A DNA stretch of 64,000 nucleotides from Luteibacter pinisoli. Lineage in GTDB: Bacteria > Pseudomonadota > Gammaproteobacteria > Xanthomonadales > Rhodanobacteraceae. The translations under genes were made by a program, and so were the position numbers. The notes beneath the pieces were generated by a model. The model saw only the letters and a list, made by a program, of their open reading frames with translations, was not told where the DNA came from and searched no databases. This document shows, in pieces, positions 27,571 to 36,623 of the stretch; position 1 is the stretch's first letter, and the number at the start of each line of letters is the position of its first letter. The stretch spans positions 3,410,001-3,474,000 of the forward strand of contig NZ_CP041046.1 in NCBI RefSeq assembly GCF_006385595.1, read 5' to 3'.

Positions 27571-28302
27571 TTAGTGTTTGTCTTTCCAACCTGACATGCG
27601 TGCACGGAGTCGGATCAGGGCCTGGCCATGGATCTGGCACACGCGCGATTCGCTCACTCCCAACACCGCACCGATTTCCTTCAGGTTGAGTTCTTCATCG
27701 TAGTACAGCGACATCACCAGCTTTTCGCGCTCGGGAAGCCCGTCGATCGAGTCGGCGAGCGCATGGCGCAGGCCGTCTTTTTCGAACAGGCCGTCCGGGC
27801 CCGCGGCGTCCGGGTCGGCCACGTCGATCGCGAAACCTTCGTCGCCTTCCGGCGCCGTCAGGCTCAGCAACCGCGCACTCGCCGCGTCGGCCAGGATCTG
27901 GTTGTACTCCATGGCATCGATGCCAAGACGCTTCATCACTTCCACGTCGTTGGCGTCGCCGCCGGTTTCGTTCTCGATCTGCCTGGTGACTTCCGCCACT
28001 TCGCGCAACTTTCGGTGCACGGAGCGCGGGGTCCAGTCCGTCTTGCGCAGTTCGTCCAGCATGGCGCCACGAATGCGGATGCCCGCATAGGTTTCGAAGC
28101 TGGCCGCGCGAGTCGGCGAATAGTTCCTTGCCGCCTCAAGCAGGCCGATCATCCCGGCTTGCATGAGGTCGTTCGCATCGACGCTGGGCGGCAGGCGGCC
28201 CATCAGGTGATAGGCAATCCGGCGCACCAGCGGCGCGTGCGTTTTTACCAGTTGATCGGCCGGAACCTTAGTGATTTCAAGGTATTCGCTCGCGACGCTC
28301 AC
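27571..28302 (-). CDS. fliA: FliA, sigma-28 factor for late flagellar genes
   Basis: 243-aa sigma factor with regions 2 (LMQAGMIGLLEAARNY and FETYAGIRIRGAMLDELR), 3 and 4 (LNLKEIGAVLGVSESRVCQIH helix-turn-helix). It should read the TAAA-N15-GCCGATAC promoters found before fliC and cheV. GTG start at 28302 overlaps the flhG stop (GTGA) with GGAGGG 8 nt upstream. The flgM anti-sigma gene is not in the window. Confidence 0.97.
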   Translation of the reverse strand: MSVASEYLEITKVPADQLVKTHAPLVRRIAYHLMGRLPPSVDANDLMQAGMIGLLEAARNYSPTRAASFETYAGIRIRGAMLDELRKTDWTPRSVHRKLREVAEVTRQIENETGGDANDVEVMKRLGIDAMEYNQILADAASARLLSLTAPEGDEGFAIDVADPDAAGPDGLFEKDGLRHALADSIDGLPEREKLVMSLYYDEELNLKEIGAVLGVSESRVCQIHGQALIRLRARMSGWKDKH

Positions 28303-29174
28303 AACGGCAGCCCTCCCCCCACGTGCTCGCGGCCGGCAAAAAAGCCGATCCGACCCTGACCACGGGGTTCGGGTTCACCCCATGTATCGACCGACCTGGC
28401 CATATTCTTGAATCCCACCGCCGAACGGCTGCTGGGCCAGGCTTCGACCACCGCCGACTGGCGGCGGATGGCCTGGCGCAGGTACTCGTCGTGCGGAACC
28501 ATGCCCATGAAATCCAGGGACACATCGAGGAACCGATTGGTCACCCGGGAGAGCTTTTCGAACAGCTGGCGGCCTTCCTGCGCGTGGCGAACCATGTTGG
28601 CCACGATGCGGAAGCGGTTCACCGCGAATTCGCGCGACAGCACCTTGATGAGTGCGTAGGCGTCGGTGAGCGAGGCCGGCTCGTCGCAGACCACCACCAC
28701 GACCTCGTCGGAGGCGGCGGCAAACATCGACACGCTATCGGAGATGCCCGCGGCGGTGTCGACAATCAGGTACTCCGGCGCCAGCGGGTATTCGTCGAAG
28801 GCGCGGATGACGGCGGCATGCTCGATGTTCGGCAGCTGGGCCATGCGGCGGGTACCGGAGGTGGCCGGGATCACCTTCAGGCCATGCGGCGCTTCCAGCA
28901 CCAGGTCTTCGATGGCGCAGGCGCCTTCGAGCATGTGACCGAGATGGCGCGTGGGCTGCAGACCGAGCAGCACGTCGATATTGGCCATGCCGAGGTCGGC
29001 GTCCAGCAGGAGGACGTCACGCCCGCCCATGGCCAGGGCCATGCCGAGGTTCACGGCCACCGTGGTCTTGCCCACGCCGCCCTTGCCGCCCGCGATCGCG
29101 ATGCTCCGCGTGGGGCGGCGGTCGGCTAGCCAGTTAAGCGTGGCGGCCTGGGAATTGTCGACGTGTGTGGTCAT
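28299..29174 (-). CDS. flhG: FlhG/FleN, MinD-like ATPase controlling flagellar number
   Basis: About 291 aa. Walker A GGKGGVGKTT, DADLGMANID and the Walker B (VDTAAGISDSV) identify the MinD-type ATPase that works with FlhF and restrains FleQ. The start is uncertain: ATG at 29174 (MTTHVDNSQAATLNWLADRR) or GTG at 29225, neither with a clear Shine-Dalgarno sequence. The N-terminal DNSQAATLNWL stretch resembles the DQAxxLR motif that stimulates FlhF GTPase activity. Stop overlaps the fliA start. Confidence 0.94.
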   Translation of the reverse strand: MTTHVDNSQAATLNWLADRRPTRSIAIAGGKGGVGKTTVAVNLGMALAMGGRDVLLLDADLGMANIDVLLGLQPTRHLGHMLEGACAIEDLVLEAPHGLKVIPATSGTRRMAQLPNIEHAAVIRAFDEYPLAPEYLIVDTAAGISDSVSMFAAASDEVVVVVCDEPASLTDAYALIKVLSREFAVNRFRIVANMVRHAQEGRQLFEKLSRVTNRFLDVSLDFMGMVPHDEYLRQAIRRQSAVVEAWPSSRSAVGFKNMARSVDTWGEPEPRGQGRIGFFAGREHVGGGLPL

Positions 29175-29243
29175 GAAGGAGTTCACTGCCGTGAAAGAGG
29201 TTGCGGATGCGGTTGCCGGGGTCACGTTCGTCAGAATCTGCGA

Positions 29244-30590
29244 TCAGGCCAGGGCCGGTGAAGACGCGAAGCCGAAGCGGTCGGCAAGTATGGCGTCATC
29301 CGGTTCGTCGTTGCGCTGCTTGAGCATCTGGGCGGCGAGGCAGACCAGCTTGCGTGCGTCAGCAGTGGCGATGTCTTCGGGAACGCGCTGGCCATCCGTG
29401 GTGTAGTCGAGCGGCATGCCGTGGCGGATCACCGCCGACAGCGCGCCACCCAGGAGCGGGGTTTCGTCGAGCTTGGTAAGAATGGCGCTCTGCGGCTTCA
29501 GCGGCGCATAGGCGCGCACCGCGTTGTCGATGGCCTGGGCCTGGGCGTTGGCGGCGAGCACCAGGCACACGCGGACGTCGGCCATCGCACGCAGCGTCTC
29601 GAACTGCTGCTGCAGCTTCGGGTCGTTGCCGGCCAGGCCAGCGGTGTCGATCAGTACGGTGTGCTTGCCACGCAGCTGCAGCAGCACCGTGCGCAGGCTG
29701 GCGGCGTCGTGGGCGTTATACACACGCACGCCCAGAAGGCGCCCATAGTGTTCCAGCTGCGCGCCAGCACCGATGCGGTACTGGTCGGCGCTGATCAGCG
29801 CGACGTTGGAAGCCCCGTGGCGCAGCACCGCGCGGGCGGCAAGCTTGGCGATGGTGGTGGTCTTGCCGACGCCGGTGGTGCCGACGAAGGCGGTGATGCC
29901 ACCCCCGACGGTGTCGAAGTTGCGGCCGCTGGTGCGGATGTTGCGCGAGAGGATGCCCAGCGGCAGGTAACGGGCCTGCTCGACGGTCATGTCCGCGGGC
30001 AGTTCGGCGCACAGGGCGCGGGCCACGTCGCCGTCGATACCGAGGCGGGTCATCTCGCGAAGGACACGGGCGCGCAGCGGCTGCTCGCGGTCCATCTGGT
30101 TCCAGGCCAGCGCGGAGAGCTGCACTTCCAGCATCTCGCGCAGGTTGTTGATTTCGGCGCGCATGCCGTTCACCGCGGTGTCGTTCTGCGGCGCGCTGAC
30201 GGTGGCGGCGCGCACCACGTCGGCGACGCTGGCGGCGAGCGCGGAGGACGACTGGCGCTGCGGCGCGTTCGGGTTGGCCGGCGCGGCCTTCGCGGCACGC
30301 TCGACGGCGGCGGCCGTGGCGGCGCGGGCCTGGTCGACGCGGGCCAGGCGCTCGGCTTCGCGGGTATCGCGCACCGCACGCATGATGCCGGGCTTCTCTT
30401 CCGCCTGCGGCTCGTCGAACGCAAAGCCGGCCTCGCGGACCAGGGCCTCGTCGTAGTCGAGCGCAGCGATGATCTCGATGCCGTCGTCCATGCGCCGCGT
30501 GGAGAGGATCACGGCGTCCGGACCCTGCTCGTCACGCACCTGGCGCATGGCCTGGCGCATATCGGAAGCAACGAATCGTTTGATTTTCAT
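29244..30590 (-). CDS. flhF: FlhF, SRP-type GTPase for polar flagellum placement
   Basis: 448 aa. B domain (about 1-130) rich in Ala/Arg, N domain, then G domain with G1 GTTGVGKTT, DTAGLAGNDPK (G3) and TKLDE (G4). FlhF recruits the first basal-body parts to the pole. Located between flhA and flhG as in polar-flagellate gammaproteobacteria, which suggests a polar flagellum. Confidence 0.97.
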   Translation of the reverse strand: MKIKRFVASDMRQAMRQVRDEQGPDAVILSTRRMDDGIEIIAALDYDEALVREAGFAFDEPQAEEKPGIMRAVRDTREAERLARVDQARAATAAAVERAAKAAPANPNAPQRQSSSALAASVADVVRAATVSAPQNDTAVNGMRAEINNLREMLEVQLSALAWNQMDREQPLRARVLREMTRLGIDGDVARALCAELPADMTVEQARYLPLGILSRNIRTSGRNFDTVGGGITAFVGTTGVGKTTTIAKLAARAVLRHGASNVALISADQYRIGAGAQLEHYGRLLGVRVYNAHDAASLRTVLLQLRGKHTVLIDTAGLAGNDPKLQQQFETLRAMADVRVCLVLAANAQAQAIDNAVRAYAPLKPQSAILTKLDETPLLGGALSAVIRHGMPLDYTTDGQRVPEDIATADARKLVCLAAQMLKQRNDEPDDAILADRFGFASSPALA

Positions 30591-30627
30591 GCGATCGATC
30601 CTGTTCTTGTCGCGCGGTACGTCATGT

Positions 30628-32730
30628 CTAGCGTCCCAGTGCCGTCACCAACTTGACGCGGCGGTTATCCGGAACCTCGTTGTAGGCAAGTACATGCAGG
30701 TTTTGGGCCACATGGCGCGTAAAGCGCGACAACCAGGGACGAAGGGCCGGCGAGACCAGCAGCACGGCCGGTTCACCCGCCGCTTCCTGCCGACGCGCGG
30801 CTTCGGCGACGTTCTTCTGCAGGCGATCGGCCAGGCCCGGCTCGACGGCCGCGCCGGCGGGGCCACCACCCTGCAGGGATTGCAGCAGGATCTGTTCGAG
30901 CTCCGGCGCCAAAGTAATGACAGGCACTTCCGAACCCAGGCCGGCGATTTCCTGGACGATCTGGCGACCGAGGGTGACGCGCACCGCGGCGGCGAGCACG
31001 CCCGGATCCTGGCTCTGCCCCGCATGCTCCGCCAGCGATTCGACGATGCCGCGGAAGTTGCGGATGGGCACGCGCTCGGCCAGCAGGTTCTGCAGCACCT
31101 TGACCACGGCGCCAAGCGACAGGCGCTTGGGTACCAGGTCTTCCACCAGCTTAGGGGTCTGCTGGGCCAGGCGGTCGAGCAGCTGCTGGACGTCCTGGTG
31201 GCCAATGAGTTCGTGGGCGTGGTTTTGCAGGATGTGCGACAGGTGCGTCGCGATGACGGTGGCCGGGTCGACCACGGTGTAGCCCAGCGTCTGCGCGTGT
31301 TCGCGCATGCCCGGCTCGATCCACACCGCGTCCAGGCCAAAGGCCGGGTCGCGCGTGGCGATACCGTTGATGGTGCCGTGCACCCGGCCCGGGTCGATCG
31401 CGAGCATGCGCTCGGTATGGATCTCGGCCTCGCCCATGGGCACGCCCATCAGGGAGATGCGGTAGCCATGCGGTGCCAGGTCGAGGTTGTCGCGGATGTG
31501 CACGGACGGCACCAGGAAGCCCAGCTCCTGGGACAGCTTGCGCCGCACGGACTTGATGCGGGCCATGAGTTCGCCGCCCTGCGCCTTGTCCACCAGCGGG
31601 ATCAGGCGGTAGCCGACTTCGAGGCCGATGGTGTCCACCTGGGCCACGTCTTCCCACGACAGTTCGAGGCGCTCGGCCGGCGGCGCGGCCTCCAGCGCGG
31701 CAAGCTCGGTGCCCGGCGCGCCCGGCGTGCCGGTCGCTGGCGCCTGCTTGCCCTGGTGCAGCTTGAACGCGGCGAAGCCGGCGATGCCCGCCAGCAGGAG
31801 GAACGGAATATTCGGCATGCCCGGGATCAGGCCCATGACGCCGAGCACCGCCGCGGCCACGCCCAGCGCCTTCGGCTGCGCAAACAGCTGGCCGAACACC
31901 TGCTTGCCCATCTCCTGCGACTTGGACACGCGGGTGACGATCACCGCCGTGGCGATGGAGAGCATCAGGCCGGGCACCTGGGCGACGAGGCCGTCACCGA
32001 TGGTCAGCAGCGTGTAGGTACGGGCCGCTTCGCTAGCCGACAGGCCATGCTGGAACATGCCGATGAAGAAGCCACCCAGCATGTTGATCGCGAGGATGAG
32101 CATGCCGGCGGTGGCGTCGCCGCGGACGAACTTCGAGGCACCGTCCATCGAGCCGTAGAAGTCGGCTTCCTCGCGGACTTCCTGGCGGCGCTCGCGCGCC
32201 TGTTCCTGGGTGAGCAGGCCGGCGTTGAGGTCGGCGTCGATTGCCATCTGCTTGCCGGGCATGGCGTCGAGGGTAAAGCGGGCGGTCACTTCGGACACGC
32301 GGGTGGCGCCCTTGGTCACCACCACGAAGTTGATGATGGTGAGGATGGCGAAGACCACGAAGCCGACGGCGAAGTTGCCGCCGATGACGAACTCGGCGAA
32401 GGCCTCGATCACCTTGCCGGCCGCGCCCGGGCCGTTATGGCCGTGCAGCAGCACCACGCGGGTGGAGGCGATATTCAGGGCCAGGCGCAGCAACGTGGCG
32501 AACAGGACCACCGTCGGGAACGAGGCCAGCTCCAGCGGCCGCATCACGTACATGGTGGCCAGCAGGATCACCAGCGACAGCGCGATGTTGAAGGTGAACA
32601 GCAGGTCCAGCATGAACGGCGGCAGCGGCAGCATCATCATGCCGAGCATGATCAGCATGGCGACCGGTGCGGCGACGCCACGGCGGCCGATCTGCCGGAA
32701 GGTGCCCATCAGGTTGGTGGAAGCTGCCAT
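30628..32730 (-). CDS. flhA: FlhA, flagellar export gate protein
   Basis: 700 aa, inner membrane. Eight TMs in the N-terminal half (about 20-320) with the conserved FHIPEP-region equivalent (LATRVVLLHG to GNFAVGFVVFAILTIINFVVVT) and a cytoplasmic C-terminal domain (about 350-690) that docks chaperone-substrate complexes. ATG at 32730 (MAASTNLMG) chosen; a GTG three codons upstream overlaps the flhB stop and is an alternative. Confidence 0.96.
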   Translation of the reverse strand: MAASTNLMGTFRQIGRRGVAAPVAMLIMLGMMMLPLPPFMLDLLFTFNIALSLVILLATMYVMRPLELASFPTVVLFATLLRLALNIASTRVVLLHGHNGPGAAGKVIEAFAEFVIGGNFAVGFVVFAILTIINFVVVTKGATRVSEVTARFTLDAMPGKQMAIDADLNAGLLTQEQARERRQEVREEADFYGSMDGASKFVRGDATAGMLILAINMLGGFFIGMFQHGLSASEAARTYTLLTIGDGLVAQVPGLMLSIATAVIVTRVSKSQEMGKQVFGQLFAQPKALGVAAAVLGVMGLIPGMPNIPFLLLAGIAGFAAFKLHQGKQAPATGTPGAPGTELAALEAAPPAERLELSWEDVAQVDTIGLEVGYRLIPLVDKAQGGELMARIKSVRRKLSQELGFLVPSVHIRDNLDLAPHGYRISLMGVPMGEAEIHTERMLAIDPGRVHGTINGIATRDPAFGLDAVWIEPGMREHAQTLGYTVVDPATVIATHLSHILQNHAHELIGHQDVQQLLDRLAQQTPKLVEDLVPKRLSLGAVVKVLQNLLAERVPIRNFRGIVESLAEHAGQSQDPGVLAAAVRVTLGRQIVQEIAGLGSEVPVITLAPELEQILLQSLQGGGPAGAAVEPGLADRLQKNVAEAARRQEAAGEPAVLLVSPALRPWLSRFTRHVAQNLHVLAYNEVPDNRRVKLVTALGR

Positions 32731-32735
32731 GTGTC

Positions 32736-33881
32736 TCACTTGTCCATGCGGTAAGGGCCCATCAGCTCCGGATCGATATCCTGCTGGGGCATGTCAGGCG
32801 GGACGTCGCCAACGGCGATCGCCTGCTTCAAACGGAACACGTAGGCCAGGATCTGGGCCACGGCCACGTACAGGGCCGAGGGGATTTCGCGTCCGATCTC
32901 CGTCGTGTGATACAAGGCTCGTGCCAACGGAGCCGCTTCCACCACCGGAACCTTCGCATCGGTGCCGACTTGCCGGATCTGCAGGGCCATTACATCCATG
33001 CCCTTGGCCACCACGCGTGGCGCTCCCATGCGGTTTTCGTCGTATTTCAGGGCCACCGAGAAGTGGCTCGGGTTGGCCACGATGACGTCGGCCGTGGGCA
33101 CGTCTTCCATCATCCGGCGCCGCGCCATCTGGTGCTGCATCTGGCGGATTTTTGACTTCAGTTCCGGCGAGCCCTCGTTTTCCTTGTGCTCGTCCTTCAC
33201 TTCCTGCTTGGTCATCTTCATCTTCGTGGTGAAGCTGTACTTCTGCCACGGCGCGTCGACCAGGGCGATGCCACCCAGGGCCAGGGCGAAGATGAGCGAG
33301 GCGCTGCCGAACACGCCGAAGGCATGGGCGATGCCCTCGTTCACCTGGCCGGTGCCGACGGCATACATTTCCGAGGTGCTCTTGCGCAGGTACCAGGCCA
33401 GCGCACCGCCGATCAGCAGCAGCTTGAGCAGGGATTTGCCCAGCTCCACAAGGCCGTTCTTGGACACCAGGCGGGAGAACCCCTGGATCGGGTTCAGCCG
33501 GTCGAACTTGGGTACCAGGGCTTCCAGCGAGAAATTGAGGCCGCCCATCACCGCCGGGGCGGCCACCGAGGCGGCCATCAGCACGGCGAACAGCGGGCCG
33601 AGCATGCGCAGGGCCTCCATCACCGCCGTCATCAGGGCCCGATTGAGGCCGTTGGCGGCAAACAGGTCTTCGCGGCCATAGCGCAGGCCGACGTGCATGA
33701 TGTTCGCGGCGTGGATGGCCATCTGCTCGTGCGAGGCAATGAGCATGGCCACGCCGGAGAACACCACGATGGCCGTCGACAGGTCGCGCGAGCGCGGCAG
33801 CTCGCCCTTTTCACGGGCTTCGCGAAGGCGTTTGTCACTTGGACTTTCGGTTTTGTCTTCCTTATCCGCACCCTCGCTCAT
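32736..33881 (-). CDS. flhB: FlhB, flagellar export switch protein (NPSH cleavage motif)
   Basis: 381 aa. Four TMs (about 35-55, 90-115, 145-165, 190-210) and a cytoplasmic domain that undergoes self-cleavage to switch export from hook to filament. The usual NPTH motif reads N270-P-S-H273 here. Thr-to-Ser is conservative and the scissile Asn-Pro bond is kept. C-terminal tail ends MGPYRMDK. Start at 33881 with the typical TESPSDKRLREAREKG N-terminus. Confidence 0.97.
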   Translation of the reverse strand: MSEGADKEDKTESPSDKRLREAREKGELPRSRDLSTAIVVFSGVAMLIASHEQMAIHAANIMHVGLRYGREDLFAANGLNRALMTAVMEALRMLGPLFAVLMAASVAAPAVMGGLNFSLEALVPKFDRLNPIQGFSRLVSKNGLVELGKSLLKLLLIGGALAWYLRKSTSEMYAVGTGQVNEGIAHAFGVFGSASLIFALALGGIALVDAPWQKYSFTTKMKMTKQEVKDEHKENEGSPELKSKIRQMQHQMARRRMMEDVPTADVIVANPSHFSVALKYDENRMGAPRVVAKGMDVMALQIRQVGTDAKVPVVEAAPLARALYHTTEIGREIPSALYVAVAQILAYVFRLKQAIAVGDVPPDMPQQDIDPELMGPYRMDK

Positions 33882-33884
33882 GGC

Positions 33885-34652
33885 CTACCTCCCGATGAGC
33901 TGGCGCATGGTTCCCCATGCGTCGGTGGTGAGCGAATCGAAGGCGCTGGGCAGGCCGCGCAGGGCGAGCCACACCGCGACCAGGCCAAGGCAGATGGTGA
34001 TCGGGAAACCGACGGCAAACAGGTTCATGGACGGCGCCGAACGGCTGATGGCGCCAAAGCCGAGGTTGACCACGAGCAGCGCGGTGAGCGCAGGCAAGGC
34101 GACGCGGACGGCGCCGGCAAACAGGTGCGTGGCGAAGGTCAGCACCGCCCAGAGGCCGTCGGTGCCCATGCCCGCCTGCCCAACCGGCATGCTGCGGAAG
34201 CTTTCGGCCAGCAGGTCGATGAGCTGCAGGTGGCCGTTCATCACCAGGAACAGCAGGGTGACGAGCATGGTGTAGAACTGGCTGATCACCGGCGTGGTGC
34301 CGCCGACGCCGGGATTCACCACTTCGGCGAAGCCCAGGCTCATGGCCTGCGACACGAACTGGCCGGCAAACGACACCGCCTCGAACACCAGCTTCAGCAC
34401 GAAGCCGAGCGCGGCGCCGATCAGCAGCTGCTGCGCCAGCGTGGCGACGCCCGCGGCGGACAGCGGGCGGATGTCCAGCGGGGCCAGCGGCGTGAGCACC
34501 ACCGTGAGCATCACGATGAGGCCCAGGCGGATGCGCTGCGGGATCATGTTCGAACCCAGCACGGGCGACATGATCACCAGGCCGGAGATGCGCGCCATCG
34601 CCCAGCATGCGCTGCCCACCCACCCTTCAAGCTGGCTGAGCTCCAGCGGCAT
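33885..34652 (-). CDS. fliR: FliR, flagellar export gate protein
   Basis: 255 aa, six hydrophobic segments; part of the FliPQR export gate. MPLELSQLEG start at 34652 overlaps the fliQ stop (TGATG). A longer frame upstream runs antiphase through fliQ and was rejected. Conserved GFAEVVNP and PVISQF segments present. Confidence 0.96.
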   Translation of the reverse strand: MPLELSQLEGWVGSACWAMARISGLVIMSPVLGSNMIPQRIRLGLIVMLTVVLTPLAPLDIRPLSAAGVATLAQQLLIGAALGFVLKLVFEAVSFAGQFVSQAMSLGFAEVVNPGVGGTTPVISQFYTMLVTLLFLVMNGHLQLIDLLAESFRSMPVGQAGMGTDGLWAVLTFATHLFAGAVRVALPALTALLVVNLGFGAISRSAPSMNLFAVGFPITICLGLVAVWLALRGLPSAFDSLTTDAWGTMRQLIGR

Positions 34653-34921
34653 CAACGCACCGCCTGGGGCAGGGTTTCGATGAGGTTGCGGGTGAAATCC
34701 ACCATGGTGCGCAGCATCCACGGGCCGGTGATGATCGCCACCAGGGCCATGCAGATGAGCTTGGGGATGAAGCTGAGGGTCTGTTCGTTGATCTGCGTGG
34801 CGGCCTGCACCATGCCGATGATGAGGCCCACCGCCAGCGCGGTGAGCAGCAGCGGCGCGCCAATCAGCATGGCGATGTGCAGGGCCTGCTGGCCGAAGCC
34901 GATGACCGATTCGGGCGTCAT
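34652..34921 (-). CDS. fliQ: FliQ, flagellar export gate protein
   Basis: 89 aa, the usual length, with two TMs (about 15-40 and 52-75). MTPESVIGFGQQAL start at 34921 overlaps the fliP stop (ATGA). Conserved ATQINEQTLSFIPKL loop present. Subunit of the FliPQR gate. Confidence 0.97.
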   Translation of the reverse strand: MTPESVIGFGQQALHIAMLIGAPLLLTALAVGLIIGMVQAATQINEQTLSFIPKLICMALVAIITGPWMLRTMVDFTRNLIETLPQAVR

Positions 34922-35667
34922 TGGTAGAAGCTCCCGGCCAGGGTGCCAAGCAACAGTGTCCACCCATCGACCAGCACGAAGAGCATGATCTTGAAGGGCA
35001 GCGAGATGATCATCGGCGAGAGCATCATCATGCCCATGGACATGAGCACGGAGGCGACGACCATGTCGATGATCAGGAACGGGATGAAGAGCAGGAAGCC
35101 CATCTGGAACGCGGTCTTCAGCTCGCTGGTTACGAAGGCCGGCAGCGCCACGCGGTAAGGCACCGCTTCCTTGTCGGCATACGGCTGCTCACCGGCCAGC
35201 TTGGTGAACAGCTGGAGGTCCGGCTCGCGGGTCTGGTCCAGCATGAAATGCTTGAACGGCGCGGCGGCAGCCGGCAGCGCGTCCTGCACGCTCATCTGGC
35301 CATCCATGTACGGCTTGAGGCCCGCGTCGTAGGCCTTGTTCAGCACCGGCGACATCACGAACAGGGTGAGGAACAGCGACAGCCCCAGGATCACCTGGTT
35401 CGGCGGCGTGCTGTTGGTGCCCAGCGCCTGGCGGAGGAAGCCCAGCACGATGATGATGCGGGTGAACGAGGTCATCATCAGCAGGATCGCCGGGAGGACC
35501 GTCAGCGCCGTCATCAGCGCGAGCATCTGGATCGACAGCGACCACTGCTGGCCGCCATTGGCGCCCGGCTGGACGTTCACCAGCGGGATGCCCGGGGGTT
35601 CGGCCGCGAACGCGGCAAACGGGGCGATGAGGAGGAGCAGCAACAGGCCCCACTTCACGTACTTCAT
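34918..35667 (-). CDS. fliP: FliP, flagellar export gate protein
   Basis: 249 aa. Cleavable signal peptide (MKYVKWGLLLLLLIAPFAAFA), then the FliP family core: MMTSFTRIIIVLGFLRQALG, TPPNQVILGLSLFLT and the C-terminal PFKIMLFVLVDGW. ATG at 35667 overlaps the fliO stop; a GTG four codons upstream is less likely. Confidence 0.97.
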   Translation of the reverse strand: MKYVKWGLLLLLLIAPFAAFAAEPPGIPLVNVQPGANGGQQWSLSIQMLALMTALTVLPAILLMMTSFTRIIIVLGFLRQALGTNSTPPNQVILGLSLFLTLFVMSPVLNKAYDAGLKPYMDGQMSVQDALPAAAAPFKHFMLDQTREPDLQLFTKLAGEQPYADKEAVPYRVALPAFVTSELKTAFQMGFLLFIPFLIIDMVVASVLMSMGMMMLSPMIISLPFKIMLFVLVDGWTLLLGTLAGSFYQ

Positions 35668-36080
35668 GGACGCTTCCACTGGGAGAGGATGTCGCGGAAA
35701 CCGCGGATCGCCGTGGGGTCGGACGGCGGCGCATCGACGTTGACGGGGGTATCGAGCACATGCAGGGTGCGCAGGCCGCCCGTCGGCGAGGCACCCACCA
35801 GCAACTGGGTGCCGCCGACTTCGAGCAGCATCACCTTTTCCTTGATACCCACCGGCATGGATTCGATGACGCGGATCTTCCGGCCACCCGGGCTGACCCG
35901 GGCCTGCGCGCGGCGGCTGAGCCAGCCGACGAAGAAGATGAGCGCGACCACGCCCAGCAGGCTGACGAGGACGCGGATCATTTCCGCGCCCGAGTCCACC
36001 GCCGGGGCGGTGGCCACCGGGGCCGCCATCAGGGCACAGGGAAGGAGACCGCCCGCGAGGGCAGCAAGGCTACGGCGCAT
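35664..36080 (-). CDS. fliO: FliO, flagellar biosynthetic protein
   Basis: 138 aa. N-terminal signal-like segment, one TM at about 36-54, and a cytoplasmic domain with the FliO GxxxxIxVxES-type stretch (RKIRVIESMPVGIKEKVMLLEV). Chaperone for FliP assembly into the gate. Located between fliN and fliP. Confidence 0.93.
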   Translation of the reverse strand: MRRSLAALAGGLLPCALMAAPVATAPAVDSGAEMIRVLVSLLGVVALIFFVGWLSRRAQARVSPGGRKIRVIESMPVGIKEKVMLLEVGGTQLLVGASPTGGLRTLHVLDTPVNVDAPPSDPTAIRGFRDILSQWKRP

Positions 36081-36089
36081 GGGATGCCC

Positions 36090-36422
36090 TCAGCGGAGCT
36101 TGCGGACGCGTTCGGCGGGGCTGATCACGTCGGTCAGGCGGATGCCGAACTTTTCGTTGATCACCACCACTTCGCCGTGGGCGACGAGCGTGCCGTTAAC
36201 GAAGACATCGAGCGGCTCACCGGCGGCGCGGTCGAGTTCGACCACCGAGCCCTGGTTGAGCTGGAGCAGGTTGCGGATGCTGATCTTGGTACGGCCGACT
36301 TCCATGGCCATGGTGACCGGGACGTCGAGGATGACGTCGAGGTTGACGTCGCTACCCAGGCCCATGTTCTTGGTCAGGTCGGCGGCGCCGTCAACAGGTT
36401 CGAGGATGGTGGGTTCGTTCAT
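36090..36422 (-). CDS. fliN: FliN, flagellar motor switch protein
   Basis: 110 aa C-ring subunit; SpoA domain about 35-105 (LDVILDVPVTMAMEVGRTKI, LNQGSVVELDR, VFVNGTLVAHGEVVVI). Start MNEPTILEP at 36422; an open frame continues upstream to about 36557 but crosses a sigma-54 promoter. First gene of the fliNOPQR-flhBAFG-fliA run. Confidence 0.97.
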   Translation of the reverse strand: MNEPTILEPVDGAADLTKNMGLGSDVNLDVILDVPVTMAMEVGRTKISIRNLLQLNQGSVVELDRAAGEPLDVFVNGTLVAHGEVVVINEKFGIRLTDVISPAERVRKLR

Positions 36423-36623
36423 GGCCGTGGATCCGTGCGTTGCTGGGATGACATCACCGTGAATGCAAACGGCGTGCCATGGATCCGACGCGGGCTGAAA
36501 GTGCGATTTATTGCGAACTTTCAGCCACTTACCCAAGGCCCTTATTCGGCCACCCACCCTGCCTGCCGGAAAGCTGACGCTCGACGGCAGTTAGTCACCG
36601 TGTCGGTCAGTTGACGCCGTAAC
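36423..36623. other. 201-bp intergenic gap between fliM and fliN
   Basis: No gene. It carries a consensus sigma-54 promoter reading toward fliN (36464-36479). The rest shows no convincing reading frame or repeat. Such a gap is unusual between fliM and fliN, which commonly overlap or abut. Confidence 0.7.
36464..36479 (-). promoter_or_regulatory. Sigma-54 promoter of fliN operon
   Basis: TGGCACGCCGTTTGCA read on the minus strand matches the consensus TGGCACG-N4-TTGCW at every fixed position. The transcription start would fall near 36452, about 30 nt before fliN. Confidence 0.88.

Noticed and set aside
29175..29225. Extended FlhG start at GTG 29225
   Set aside because: Not excluded, but it has no ribosome binding site and adds a low-complexity Ala/Thr/Ser stretch; the ATG at 29174 was preferred.
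36423..36557. Upstream in-frame extension of fliN or a small gene in the fliM-fliN gap
   Set aside because: The extension crosses a consensus sigma-54 promoter and has no FliN similarity; the ATG at 36422 gives the normal 110-aa length.
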